A DNA stretch of 64,000 nucleotides from Ectobius pallidus (GCA_964059195.1 CAXKWD010000009.1:89439432-89503431); one strand, 5' to 3'. Positions 12,019 to 23,960 are shown, numbered from the stretch's first letter. The notes: generated by a model from the letters alone, not told the origin. Translations and numbers: made by a program.

Positions 12019-12189
12019 ACCTGGTATGCATCTTCCTCTCCACGATAAATTACTACCATCATACCGGTATATAAAACGTTTGCCAATTCTCAGAATATTC
12101 TATTAGAACTGTTTGTTAAAGAAAATCGCAAGTACTTAGAGGGTTTGTGCAGTCAGAGATGGGATTTTGTTTAGAAAATTTTTATAGGA

Positions 12190-12421
12190 ATAGAGAAAAT
12201 AGTAAGGTTCTACAGAATAAACCATATAAGAAATAACTGGCTAAAACATATAGAAAGAATGCCACCAGATAGATTTCCACGGATTTTACTTCATTATCAA
12301 CCTAAAGGTAAAAGAAGAGTGGGACGCCCAATTACTAGATGGAGAGACTCGATCTCTTGATGTGATAACAGGCCTAAGGCCTAAATCCATGAAGTAGAAG
12401 AAGAAGAAGAAGAAGAAGAAA
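12190..12421 (+). pseudogene. LINE ORF2 C-terminus with (AGA)n tail
   Basis: The frame through 12229-12360 ends in NWLKHIERMPPDRFPRIL and then KGKRRVGRPITRWRDSIS before TGA. This W-x-H-I-x-R-M ... RRVGRPxxRW pattern closes the reverse-transcriptase ORF of many insect non-LTR elements. After the stop come GGCCTAAGGCCTAAATCCAT and an AGA-repeat tail (12394-12421), a typical LINE 3' end. The catalytic part is missing, so this is a 5'-truncated copy. Confidence 0.7.
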
Positions 12422-13420
12422 GGTTCTAAAACAGGGATCGTCATACTCCCCTACTTATGGAGCTACTTAAAAAACCCCAATATTTGTAGCAAGCCATTAA
12501 GGTCAAAGACTAAAAAATGGTTAATAATAAATGGAGATTATATTTCAATATACTGACTAAAAATATTGGAATATGACATAACCTTTAGCAACCTTCACTG
12601 ACACAAATGTGAGAATTCTTAATTAGCTAATGCGAAATATGGCACTCGGTCTCAGCTACAATTTATTTAATTTGGGTAAATAGTTAATTACATCCATTCG
12701 AAAACAGTAAGTTGTCCACACATTCATTAATAAGTCTGTTTTTGAACTTGTTTGTTACCAATTTCATGTTCGAAAATGAGGAGTAATATAGGTAGAACCG
12801 AACCAACCCATCACTCGAGAAGCAAAAGCTATTACTATGTTGTAACTAATTAATTGATTCGCTCTTGTGCAACAACCAACTTGGGAACTATTCCTTGGAC
12901 GGTATGCATAAAATTGTAGTCAATGCTTTTACCTTACCTATAGGAAAAGGTAAAAATAAAAGCATAAACTTCATATCATTTCATAAACACAATTCTTCTG
13001 CTACGAAGGGAATGCTAGTTGTATACCGTAGGTTTTACTTTCCGATAATAATCGATTTTGTGCTCTTCGGGGATTTCTGTTACTGTTGGCTACTAACCTA
13101 ATACTGAGCATGATTGTGACTGTGAAGAAAAGCATTAACCATAATTTTCATTATTTTTCATCTGTTTTCTGTAACTGATGGCGCTCTTCTCTCTTTATAG
13201 GCCTACCTCCTTTATCTCTTAGTTGTAAAAACCCAGCCATGCAAATTATCATCAACCATTCATTAAGCAATCGAAGCCACAAACGATGCATGCTACGATT
13301 TTTCATTGTAAAATCTACAAAATAGAGTTCTATACTACACTTGATGCACACATTTCATAGTTTATTCTAAGGGTTCAAGGCAAATCTAATCATAGCCAAC
13401 ACTATTTTTTTCTAAGAGGA
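12422..13420. other. No gene recognised
   Basis: A 78-codon frame at 12865-13101 contains a segment (near 12890-12930) that resembles, inverted, the 13421 tandem unit. This suggests decayed repeat DNA rather than a gene. Confidence 0.3.
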
Positions 13421-13608
13421 ATAGCTTTCCCTAAGGTTTTAATACATACAAATCTTAGTATTTTAGTATAAGTATCTACTACCATTTTATGCATTCCACC
13501 CAATACCTTTGAGCAAATAGCTTTCCTTAAGGTTTTTATACATACAAATCTTAGTATTTTAGTATAAGTATCTACTACCATTTTATGCATTCCACCCAAT
13601 ATCTTTTG
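13421..13608. repeat. Two-copy tandem duplication, 96-bp period
   Basis: ATAGCTTTCCCTAAGGTTTT at 13421 recurs with few changes at 13517, and the following 75 bases are nearly identical. The minus frame 13402-13599 shows the same peptide twice because of this duplication. Confidence 0.8.
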
Positions 13609-14374
13609 TCAGATATGATATAATTTTGTCTTCTACTCCTATTCTTCTTAAACTATGACTCTGCATTTTGTGGAGTACACTGTATACAAACGCCGTCTTG
13701 TTAAGAAATGCCTGGAAGTTTCCCGTCTGTATCCTTATTATACATACTGAAAGAAGTTTTCTTAAAAAATAAAGTTGCAAATCTGTTTCTCCAGGTTTGA
13801 CGAGATTACAATTACTTTCGCGTAAACTGCGAGATTTATTTAGTCTGAAGTTGACGGGCCACCATCCGTAATGAGCTAGCATTTGTAATGTTTAAAATGT
13901 AATTTGCACAACTTATACAAATGGGTTCTTTAATATAGCGGATAAAAACAGGAGGAGAGGAGGAGGGAACGTGGGAGAGGCGGGGGTTTCGAGAGAATAA
14001 GAAGTTGTGGAAGAGTTAAGTCTGAGCTGAGAGTTTTACACAGAAATGACAGGCTGGAATATGTTCTGAACCCGGCTTAACTGAGAGATGTTTAGAGCTG
14101 GGGAATGGTTAAATATGCCTGGAGGGATTCACTTTAAACGACGCTGTGCATTTCAAGCCTACAAAGTGATTTAGGAATATTTTCAGCATTAGCAAATATC
14201 TGTGATGGCGTCATATGAACTGTACTGTAGGCCGAACAAAAATCCAGACACTTTATATGATTGTGCCAATCCAGATCGGAAACATTCGGGTGAGATCGCA
14301 ATGAGACTATCCCAATTCATTAATGAAATTCTTATTAAACAATATTATAGCTATGTTCGTCGAATAATAATTTA
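13609..14374. other. Unassigned; one 99-codon minus frame
   Basis: The frame 13583-13882 (minus) overlaps the tandem duplication and has no recognisable domain. I do not call it a gene. The rest is featureless. Confidence 0.3.
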
Positions 14375-14835
14375 CGTTTACCGAGCGAGGTGGCCAAGAT
14401 GGTAACGTCTTGGACTCGGATTCGGGAGGTCCCAGATTCATATCCCGTGGCCGACCAATTTGACTTGGGGTTTTTTCATGGTTTCTCCAGTGATAAAGTT
14501 AAATGCCGAATTGGATATTTCGGCATACATACCATGAATCATCTTCACCATTCATCCTGTATCATATCCATTTAAATTAATATCAGTTTAAATTTAATCC
14601 ATAAAATACACAAATAATAGAATCAATTGACAATCAATAGTTCCATGGCCCACCATGAAACATCCTCGCCATTTCATCCTGTATCACATCCATTTAAATT
14701 AATATCAGTTGAAATTTAATCCGTAAAATACTCAAATAATAGAAATAATTGACAATCAATAGTTCCTTGGCCTACCCTGCTGTATAGACACAGCTACTTA
14801 ACTCCTGATATGGCCCCGTAGCTAAAAGAAGAATA
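14375..14835 (+). mobile_element. tRNA-derived SINE with internal tandem duplication
   Basis: The head GAGGTGGCCAAGATGGTAAC resembles an A box, and AGATTCATATCCCGTGGCCG resembles a diverged B box. The body then contains a unit of about 125 bp twice: CATCCTGTATCATATCC near 14552 and CATCCTGTATCACATCC near 14677, each followed by the same AATTGACAATCAATAG. The 3' end reads ATGGCCCCGTAGCTAAAAGA. The duplication arose inside the element or in its source copy. Confidence 0.6.
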
Positions 14836-15777
14836 AACACAGCTGAATTAAAAAAGTTTGAAAGGCATTACTACGTAATATTAAAACAATTTCATTAAAT
14901 AAATCAGGTAAGGAATAATACGAAATAGGCCTATAATATAACCGCAACGGGTCTATACAGAGAGACAGACACCATTCCAAAAACACTTTTTTTTCGGCTT
15001 CTAGGCATTGTGGAATGTTTTCCCGGTGTTTCTTGGATTTCGATTTTTTGTCACTATGACAATATTTTCTCCATAGGCTACTATGCTATGCGCACTACTC
15101 TGCATAGGAATATATTAAGGTTAGAGGGAATTTATTTTTCACATCCGATTGTTCCCTAATTTTACGTTATCGTATGAACAGAATCCGACAAAGTTTCACA
15201 CAAGAACCACTTCCCAAAAGGTTAGGAAAAAACAACAGAGTCCGCTATAGCTGAGATGATCACACAACTCGCTCTCTTAACCCGGGCAATGACTTCTTTC
15301 AGATGCTGCAACATAAACTGCTCGTGCATTATTCATGTAATCAGTGGCACTTCAGAGGGGCGGAGAACTTTAACTGGATGAATATGTGGCTTGTGCAACG
15401 TCGCCTTCAAGAACCAAGTCGCTTCTGGAATAATCCACTCGGGTAATGATGTACAAGGGTCTATGCAACTTGTGTTTAATATCTTCTCTAATGTTACCAG
15501 TTCTTGCTCTGCTTTGCTTTATTATACTTATTACAGAAGAGAATATAATAACAAAAATTAGATTAAAACTACGTTATGTCAGAACCCTAGAACCTGACGA
15601 ACCGTTCTTGGAACACACATATATACATATAGTATTAATCGGTCCCAAAGTCTAATAAGTTAGCTAGGAATATATGCACTACAAATATTACCAAAACGCC
15701 CCTATTGCAAGAACAAGCAAAACCAAATCTTCCGAAAGACGATGATCCGCTTTCACGTGCGCAAAAAAACTAAATTC
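14836..15777. other. No gene recognised
   Basis: A 69-codon frame at 15446-15655 contains a hydrophobic run but no other support. Confidence 0.3.
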
Positions 15778-16511
15778 TAGGGATGGGTCGATACCAGATT
15801 TTCTGGATACTCGAAACTCGATACCGATACATATTTTCCTCGATAATCGATACTTCGATACTCGATACCGTCAACATTTCCAGTTTCTCGCGCGATTATC
15901 ACAATGAGGGTCTATTTGATAATAGTTCCACACTTCACTCATATTGACTGAAAAAAAATTATGTTATCGTACCGCAATATACACAGTCTTCTGTCACGTA
16001 GAGATATCAATTGAAAGCCGGCATGAAGACTTGTTTTAAAAGCATACCGAAAAAGATTGCATATGAATGGATAAAATAATCGTGTGACGTTCTACTCAGA
16101 TCATAGAGCAGAACAATGAGCAAACTGTTTTCAGGTTTGCAGAATAAGCAGTAACTTAATCTCCGCAACGGAGCATCGTACAATGGGGTTTGGACAGTCT
16201 GCTTGCTTGTTGGTTGTTATTGAAACGTTTGACAGGAAACGAAACAATTAAGAATCTCTTCTGTTTGATTTTATAAGTCGGAAAGTCTTTATTTATGTCT
16301 AGACAAAAGTCACAGAGTGGTTTTCTCCATTTCAAGGAGAAATAGAAGCATTTACTATATTTAGTAGACTACTAAAAGCATTTCCTTAAATTGCAGAGTT
16401 GCCAAAGTATCGAAAAAGTACTGAGCGAGTTTTCTGAAGTATCGCTCGATGCCGATACCATGCAAGTATCGAGAGTCTCGAGGTATCGAAAGTATCGAGG
16501 ACCCACCCGTA
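15778..16511. mobile_element. Non-autonomous hAT-type transposon (734 bp)
   Basis: The left end TAGGGATGGGTCGATAC and the right end GTATCGAGGACCCACCCGTA are inverted repeats. The exact 8-bp duplication CTAAATTC lies on both sides (15770-15777 and 16512-16519). An 8-bp duplication with short TIRs is the hAT hallmark. TCGATAC-like heptamers cluster just inside both ends and may be transposase-binding sites. No hAT transposase or BED finger frame is present inside. Confidence 0.85.
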
Positions 16512-16519
16512 CTAAATTC

Positions 16520-17489
16520 CCTTTCTATAGCCTACTCTTAAACTACTTGGAACACAACACCACCTTACTTTGTCTTGTCGTTTTAAAAGCTGCTTCAGCG
16601 GGTTGCAATTCTAGTTCTTGAACTATAAAATTTATAAAAGGAACACAGTTAAGTAGTAAGATGTTTTTATGTTTATTATGATAATTACCTGTTTTTACGT
16701 GTCAAGAATTTTTTTTTCTTTTTTTTAAGCTTCATGTCCGAAAACTGGTTACAAATAGGGTGACCATAACCTAATGGTTTGAGCTTGTAACGTCGATTTA
16801 GAAATAACACGTTAACATAAAAATAATAATGAAATCATGTTTTACTCGTATTTTGCACCGCATTGAAATAATACAGCTGTTGACAGACGTGTGATACATT
16901 TTCACATTTGCAAAGATAATAAACAACATATGTAAATGCATTGGTGGCACAATTGTTAGATTTTTTCTAACAACGCGAGCGATCGACGGCATAATGGTTC
17001 CGTTTCATGTATTGTTCAGCTTATTTCGACGATTCCAGCCAAACGGTTTCACTGAAAACAATGTTTTCTTCACAACGAGTGACAAAATTTTCCAAAGACT
17101 GGAATGAAAATCAGATTATATTTTTTCGACGCATCGTCTGCTGTTTACAGAACTGCTAGTTACAAAGAACTATACAAATTAAAAAAGAAATGACCTGGAA
17201 CAATTCTTTGCTGTATACTATAGTGTCAGAATTATTTCACTTTGGGCATTGAAATATGTACACACTTTCCTTTACGAGATATAGATAAGCAAATTCAGCC
17301 ATGGCCTAATTTTCCAGTCACAAGGCTATTATGAATGGCTGCTGATCATCTTCTCAGCGTCGTAATGTGATTTTGTTTCTCTGCATTATTGAAATATTTT
17401 TGTTGTTATTTTTTTAAAAACCAAAAGTCTATGTTTTATAAATAAATTGCATAGATCCCTCCCCATTGACGTAATAAGTTATACTAATA
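16520..17489. other. No gene recognised
   Basis: One 64-codon minus frame at 16798-16992 has no motif. The rest is AT-rich. Confidence 0.3.
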
Positions 17490-17712
17490 AAAGGGGGCTA
17501 CAAGTCGGAAGATCGCGAGTTCTGTCCCAATGAGGTCATTGGGATTTGTCAACTGGCCTAATCCTTCTGGTGGCATTATATTTCTGGAATCCACTCAGGC
17601 CTATAAGTAGCAAGTAATCCTGGGATAAAGGCGGCCGAAGCGTAACGCTTAAAACCTCATTATAATCAATCATATGCCACATTTCAAATAATCTTGGAGC
17701 CTCTTCCTCCTG
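17490..17712 (+). mobile_element. SINE, diverged copy of the 22388 family
   Basis: It shares GGCCTAATCCTTCTGGTGGC, AATCCTGGG and AAAGGCGGCCG in the same order and spacing as 22388-22684. Its tRNA-like head is badly decayed (GATCGCGAGTTCTGTCCCAA). It abuts the LINE piece that follows. Confidence 0.65.
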
Positions 17713-17715
17713 GAA

Positions 17716-17976
17716 TTCTAAGCAAACCTATTTAGGTTTAACCTAGCAGAGGATTATCTATGTTACTGTGAAGATTGTGAGCCTGATACAATGTACCACG
17801 CCCTGTATACATGCGCGAGATATAGGGAAGCACGTATTGGCCTAAGAGAGGTAGCCAAACAAGCAGGCGAAATGTGGCCACCAGAACTTAGTTTTTGGAC
17901 GACAAAGGGAGCTAATACTGCTTTCAGAACATTCACACGCCACGTGATAGAAAGCAGGAAAGAACAAGATGCTTAA
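17716..17976 (+). pseudogene. R1-like LINE ORF2 C-terminal fragment
   Basis: A continuous frame enters without its own start and reads ...CYCEDCEPDTMYHALYTC and then a helical tail to a stop at 17976. The C-x-C-x2-C ... H-x4-C pattern fits the C-terminal zinc-finger region downstream of RT in R1/TRAS-type non-LTR retrotransposons. The ATG at 17791 is internal and not a real start. A GC-rich 3' UTR with an oligo-C run (to about 18190) follows. The endonuclease and RT parts are absent. Confidence 0.6.
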
Positions 17977-18929
17977 GACTCACCGAATCTGAGACGAATC
18001 CACCTTGGGGGAATGCTCAGATCCCCTGGGGCCTTACCGAGCAAGACGGATATGGCAGATTGCCCAAGACTTGCCTCGGAAGCTGCGGGATAGCCTCGCA
18101 GCAACCGATCTGAGTGAGGTTTTTGGGAGGTTTCCCTCACTCTATAAGGCGAATACCAGATCGGGGACACGCCCCGCCCCCCCCCCGCGACAACGGACAA
18201 ATGAATAAGAGTAAAATTGAATGAATAAAATGCCAAAGTCAATTCATCAAACATTTTCCCTGTGTTCTATGATCAAGAGAAAGCGACGCGACGATCTTAG
18301 AACAAATGCGAAATCGATTGTTGGACCGGAGATATAGCCTATGGCTCAGGTATTCCGGGGGTGGAAGGCGGGGCCAAAAAAAAAAAAAAAAGGCACCCAG
18401 GGTTTGTCTAGGGAGCATTATGCTGATAAAAATCATAGTTAATTCATCGGATCTTCTGTATCTCAAACCTAAAAGCTGAAAACAGACAGTGAGGGTTGCT
18501 GAAGTTCTTACATTGCTCGATTTCAAATGCCAGGATAATGTATATGGCAAGTAACAGGGTTAACTCTCGTATCTCAAGTTTAGAAAGCGTTGAAAAGAGA
18601 AAAGATTAAACTCTATTGATAAGAATAGCCGGGCGAGTTGTAATACTTCAGAGGCTGGAAAGTTAACACTTTAAGTTTACAAATTTCCATACCCTATTCA
18701 TCACTTCTGAATGCTTTCGTATCGAACTTTTGTAGTTTAGAATTCAATCCAAAGAAAGAAAAATGAATATGAAAAAGTTAAGATGGTTTCATTCCTAAAG
18801 CGAGGCTCTTCAAACACGGCATTGAAGAACCATTCTGCAAATCACACTTATCGATTATAATAGTTACTTTTAATTAAAATCACCGTAGCGAAATCTATAA
18901 GAAAAGGTATATTTTCAGTGGGCTGGGTT
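17977..18929. other. LINE 3' UTR, then unassigned sequence
   Basis: The first 220 bp are GC-richer and read on from the LINE frame. After 18210 I see only an oligo-A run near 18375 and short frames without motif. Confidence 0.35.
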
Positions 18930-18998
18930 TGTTCTTGAAGAATCGAGTGGTTTGGAAATCAGCGTACAAAGCTGAAATCATGGGTTCGATTCTCGCCT
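18930..18998 (+). repeat. tRNA-like (SINE head) relic
   Basis: GAATCGAGTGGTTTGGAAAT is A-box-like, and GGGTTCGATTCTCGCC about 30 bases later is a good B box. There is no matching acceptor stem, so it is a SINE head rather than a tRNA gene. Confidence 0.45.
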
Positions 18999-19472
18999 AG
19001 GAAACATTTTCCTGTACAGATGTAATACAATCTTCTGAATGAAAAATAATTGGAAACTTAACTCATTACTTATTTCAAAATTATATGATTGTTATTGCCT
19101 GTCAATAATTATAGTGCTTAATATGAATACTAATTCGTAAATCCTCATTAGACTTCTTATAAATCATTTTATATCTAAGTTAATTATATTTTTTTCTAAG
19201 ACAGATTTTGCACATCAAAATAAACTGGTAAGAATATTCATGATTGAAGATAAAAGCACAGGCATAATTGTTCCATTAACATAGCTTAACAATAGTCCTA
19301 AAAGGTAATCTAAAATCACCTTTTTACTTCACTTTTTTTCACACTAAAGAAGAAAGAAGGATCACAGTTTTGACAGGTAATTTTAGCTTTCATTCGTTCG
19401 ACGACAGGAAAACATTGAAAATGCTAATATTTTGTTTAAATTTCCTCTTTCGAACGGTATTTGAAACATATA
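18999..19472. other. AT-rich, nothing recognised
   Basis: No open frame above 60 codons before 19370 and no repeat match inside the window. Confidence 0.35.
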
Positions 19473-19630
19473 TCGGACCGGATTGGCTCAGGCATTGGTG
19501 TCTGGGGCTCGCATTCGGGAGGACTCTGGTTCAAACCCCGTGCTGGCTGGTCAATTCGAAAAAGCCGGCCTCCTTAGCCTTTGACCCATGGTCAAGGAGG
19601 CTCCGGGTTCGAGTCCCGCCTCGGTCATGA
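19473..19630 (+). mobile_element. Two adjacent tRNA-like SINE modules
   Basis: Module one: GGATTGGCTCAGGCATTGG (A-box-like), then GGTTCAAACCCCGTG (B-box-like). Module two, starting near 19564: GCCGGCCTCCTTAGCC, then GGGTTCGAGTCCCGCCTCGG. The flanks of module two match the copy at 34700-34790. This could be a SINE inserted in another SINE or a dimeric element. Confidence 0.5.
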
Positions 19631-20229
19631 TTATGGACCAGTAGAAAAATTAAAACAGCAAAGCAGGATACAAGTAAAAGGTAGAGGGAAATTCATTGGC
19701 CATAAGAGGGTTAAAACTACTTTAAAAATTGTGTACTACTAACTAACAAATGGTTCAAAGTTGTTTCTGTTAGTGTATAATCGGCGCGGTCATTCCATTC
19801 TTCGCCAGTAATATTGGCAAATACTTAATTAGATTAGGACATATTGTTGAAAACGTCATGGATTCAGTGAAAAACGCAGCAGAAGAGACTATACGAATGA
19901 AAGGAAATTGCTCCTGATATCTTGCAGAATTTTATGTTACCATCAAAGAGGGAGGGGAGCATAATTCTCTGGCTGTATGAACCTGGAATGCACTACAAAC
20001 TTCGACGGTAATTTCATGGAGTTTTCTACTTTTTATACAAAATGTAAGACTACCTTTTCTCGGTTTCTATTACTCAAAACTACTTCAAACGTTCTATATT
20101 GTATATTAAATTATTAAGTACATTTTACTTCATCTTTTAACTTTTGGATTTTATGAAATGAGTATTTTTTTACATACAATCCCTTGAATTTCTACGGTTG
20201 AATCTAAACACACACTGTATAATTATGTA
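19631..20229. other. Nothing recognised
   Basis: AT-rich. No frame reaches 60 codons. Confidence 0.35.
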
Positions 20230-20963
20230 TTGTGGGTGCCACTTTTTAAAGACTTTTTCCAAAACTTCCCCTATCTGCTGCCATCTTAAACCTCTTCGAC
20301 CTATCAATTAGTGAATAGAAAGGTGATTAGACGTATTTACACTTGTCTGCAGTCCAGTACAATGTTGCCAAATACATACCACAGCAATTCATTTGAGAAG
20401 TTATGATCACAGCGGCAACACTGGGGAAATCCTCGTGGCTACAAGAGCACCTGTTGTTTGTCGGTATCTGGGTAGGTGCAGATAATTGGATTAGGGAACA
20501 ATGCTATTATATTCTTTTGTAGATATTCGATGGTTTGTGTCGAGGTCTTCGTAAAATAGCACGAACAATATACGTACGTGCTGCGTAATCATCTAGGCTA
20601 CCATATGTAAGGTATTGTTCGTGTCATTTTAAGAAGACCTCATCCCAAACCATCGTCTATCTGCAAAAGAATATAATAACATTGTTCCCTAATCCGAAAA
20701 TCTGCACCAACACCGATACCGACAAAGATCAGGTGCTCTTGTAGTCGCATGGGTTTCCCAGGTGTTGCCGCTGTCATTTACCACTTCTCAAGCGAAGTAA
20801 CCGTGCTGAGGTACGTATTTGGCAACATTGTATTGGACTGCAGACAAGTATAAATACGCCTTATTATCTTTCTATTCACTGATTGACTGGTCGAAGAGGA
20901 TTAGGGTGGAAGCAGGTAGAGGAAGTTCTTGGGGAAAAAATCTTTAAAAAATGGCACCCACAA
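20230..20963. mobile_element. Long foldback element (734 bp), arms about 340-350 bp
   Basis: The left arm 20230-20570 (TTGTGGGTGCCACTTTTTAA...) is repeated inverted at 20613-20963, leaving a 42-nt loop. TA flanks both ends (20228-20229 and 20964-20965). By eye the arms agree at roughly 80-85%, so the insertion is not recent. It has no coding capacity and the termini have no obvious superfamily signature beyond TA. If transcribed it would form a long hairpin RNA. Confidence 0.8.
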
Positions 20964-22384
20964 TATTTAGGAATGTACTTTTTGTGTAAAATATTATTTC
21001 TAGTGATTCCACTTCTTCCTGTCCATGTGTTTGGTCTTACTAATAAAATAATCACAACTTTTCCACACAAGATATAGCTCGAACGTTCTCGCGTAAAAGC
21101 GTCATATATGTTAAGTAATATTCCATGAAAATATATACCATATTGGTGTGAAGTATGCATGTTTTGTTAAAAAAATATATTTGTGTATGTGAAATCAGCC
21201 CCCGGCTGTGATAATTAATTGGTAAGCCTCTTATATCGATTGATTTGAATTATAGTGAAATAAGAACAAGCGTGAAATTTCCCCACGTAGTTTTCCCATG
21301 TATTTACAGGGTGAGTTGGTTAAATTGAAGTGGATTTTCAAAATAGTTGGCAAAATAACAGTCTGAGGAAGAGGGAGATGAATGCAACGAAAATAAGGCA
21401 ATAAAACAGCTACGAAAAGATGTAAAATGTTAGAAGAAACGGTAGGGGAAAGTTTCTGGAAAAGCAAGGGAGCTGGAATGAACAGAAAAGGCTGGCAAGG
21501 GAATGTGAAGGGATTAAAGTCTGTTGCCTAAAGGAGAAATGAAAATGCAAATACCAGAAAGGGCTACAGAGAAAAGCATTAGTAAGTGTTATACTTAGAA
21601 TAACGAGTTGCTGAAGGACACATTTTGCAGCAAAAATGTCGTATTTGATATCACACAACTTCTTCAATTAGTTCACCTAACTTTCCAGACTTTTACAGTT
21701 GCCGAAGGCGCATATTTGAAAACAAAAAAGCAACGTATGTGCTCGCAAGATATTATGCAAAAAGCGCATTAGTATATTAAAAAATCTGATGTGAAACATG
21801 TAACTTCCTCTGCCCAAGTAAAAGTTTTGCCTCTTATTGTAACATATTATTTAGCAAATTCTCTTCATGTAAATTGGTTGTAAAAGAATGAGAATTTCGT
21901 TACCACATCGCATCGCATCGCTTAAGGATACACAACCCAAATAGAATATTATTAATGCACTCAGGTAACTTTCTTTATCCTAAGCATGGGCAATACACTT
22001 TTCTCACTTTGCATTCTGATATAGAATAAGAGCGCGTATTCAGTTGTTTCAACCTGATGCAAAACTTTATTGTTCACCAGGCAAGACTGAGTTTGTACAA
22101 GCAGTGGATGACTTATAGCTATCCTTCAGAGAATTTTTGGGGAAAATGTTTCAAATAAACGTTTTAGCACTTAGTATAAGTAACTCATGCACAGCATTTA
22201 AACAAAATCATTAGAGCCGTTTTCAAGAAAATAGCGAAAAACTAAGTATTCTAATGTAAAGTGCTCAAATGTGGGAAGAACAATCGAGTTACCCTCCTTT
22301 TAGGAGAGGCCATTGCCCTTTAGGGATTGAAGGCTATTTTTATTTTATTTATTTTTTATTTTAAAGTGGTATTAAAAGAAAGAG
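20964..22384. other. No gene recognised
   Basis: Minus frames at 21231-21467 and 21410-21667 are hydrophobic and Ser/Phe-rich by composition only. CATCGCATCGCATCGC near 21908 is a minor simple repeat. Confidence 0.3.
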
Positions 22385-22684
22385 GGGGTACGCCGTAGCG
22401 TAGTGGTTGAGGCGCTGCGCTGCAAACCGGAAGGTCGCGGGTTCGATTCCCGATGAGGTCGTTGAGATTTTTCAATTGGCCTAATCCTTCTGGTGGCACT
22501 ATAGCCCTGGGGTCGACTCAGCCTCTAACAGAAATGAGTACCAGGAGCAATCCTGGGGGTAAAGGCGGCCGGTGCGTAAGGCTGACAACCTTACCACCTT
22601 CATGTGCCGAATGTCCAAAATCTGGGATCCTCAAAATCCTGGAACCCTCTGGGCCTCCATGGCCTGTATAGGGATCACTTTACT
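22385..22684 (+). mobile_element. tRNA-derived SINE, best-preserved copy
   Basis: The head carries TAGCGTAGTGGTTGAGGCGC (A box) and GGTTCGATTCCCGATGAGG (B box) with tRNA-like spacing. A body of about 220 bp ends near GGATCACTTTACTTTACC. The 5' and 3' tRNA arms do not pair as an acceptor stem, so it is not a tRNA gene. A diverged second copy is at 17490-17712. RNA polymerase III transcription from the internal boxes is expected. Confidence 0.75.
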
Positions 22685-22739
22685 TTACCTATTAAAAGAA
22701 AGAGTAAGTCGTGCCTAACCCAAATACAACATTTTGTTT

Positions 22740-23960
22740 TCATACGATGATTCATTCCGGAACTGGGTTGTTCACAGGCACACAAACGCAGACATGTTTC
22801 TGAAAATATTTTTTATTTATTTAGGGATCCTCAAAAACACGTATTTATGTTAAATTCCACTTCGGGATCGAAAACAGTACTTCCTCTACCTATAGTATGG
22901 TACAGCCAGAGGAAGTAAAAATATTTTATTTAAATATTATTAAATTATTTAAATATTAAATATTTTAGTTTTGTTTCAACGAAGAGATTTGTACTGTATT
23001 CTACAGAAAAAAAATTATCTTGGATGAGACTCGAACTGGTTATACCCTTAGCAACCAGGGAAGGCGGTTGAGGCCAGGTAGGTTCCTTCGACCCGCTAGC
23101 ACCCTCACATTTACAAGCAGAGGGAATTAGGACCAACCGTAATTTCCTCCCCATGAGTCACCTAGTCTACTTCAATCAATCAATCTTAGATTTTTTTAAT
23201 ATGTCATTTTATCTTAAAATGTTAGTTATATATCAATTCTACACATAATTACAAGAAAAATGACACCAAACAATGTATAATTTACTTTAATAGGAACATT
23301 TATAACAAATACATAAATAAAAGTTACGAGAAAACTGCTTTCAAGTTCTATGTTCCTATTAAAGTAAATTATACATTGTTTGGTGTCATTTTTCTTGTAA
23401 TTATATGTAGAATTGATATATAACAAACATTTTAAGATAAGATGACATATTAAAAAAATGTAAGATTGACTGATTGAAGTAGACTAGGTGACTCATGGGG
23501 AGGAAATTACGGTTGGTCATAATTCCCTCTGCTTGTAAATGTGAGGCTGCTAGCGGGTAAAGGAACCTACCTGGCCTCAACCGCCTTCCCTGGTTGCTAA
23601 GGGTATAGACAGGGCAAAATTTCCTATGATTCGTTCCGGAGCTGGGTTGTTCAGATACAGACAGATATATTTCTGAAAATAGTATTTTTGGATTCAGGCA
23701 ACCTCAAAAACGTGAATTTATGTTATAGCACAACTGCGGGGTCAAAAAATATTTTACACATGAATCTAAAGTTTTTACAACGAAGAGATTATTTTATATT
23801 CTACAGAGAAAAAATTGTCTTGGATGGGATCGAACTGGTTCGACAGGGCAAAATTTTCTATGTTTTATTCTGGAGCTGGGTTGTTCAGACACACATAGAC
23901 ATGTTTCTGAAGATAATAATTATGGATTCAGCGAACCTCAAAAATGTGGATTTATGTACA
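22740..23960 (+). repeat. Tandem array of about 234-bp units, interrupted by a foldback element
   Basis: The landmark CTGGGTTGTTCA recurs at about 22762, 23642 and 23876, each followed by GACATGTTTCTGAA-like and CCTCAAAAAxxTG blocks. The last two units are 234 bp apart. The first unit is longer because it holds a hairpin sequence (ACTTCCTCT...AGAGGAAGT near 22879) and the 565-bp foldback insertion. Plus frame 23688-24158 runs through these units and is not a gene. Confidence 0.7.
23043..23605. mobile_element. Foldback element (563 bp) with nearly identical arms
   Basis: The left arm 23043-23298 (TACCCTTAGCAACCAGGG...) and the right arm 23351-23605 are inverted copies, about 96% alike by eye, with a 52-nt loop. 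TA lies on both sides. The neighbouring array unit near 23832 shows the uninterrupted junction (GAACTGGTTCGACAGGGC), which acts as an empty site. No coding capacity. Confidence 0.85.

Noticed and set aside
13583..13882. 99-codon minus frame as a gene
   Set aside because: It overlaps a recent tandem duplication and shows no family motif.
22388..22460. True tRNA gene
   Set aside because: The A and B boxes are good, but no acceptor stem pairs and a SINE body follows, with a second copy at 17490.
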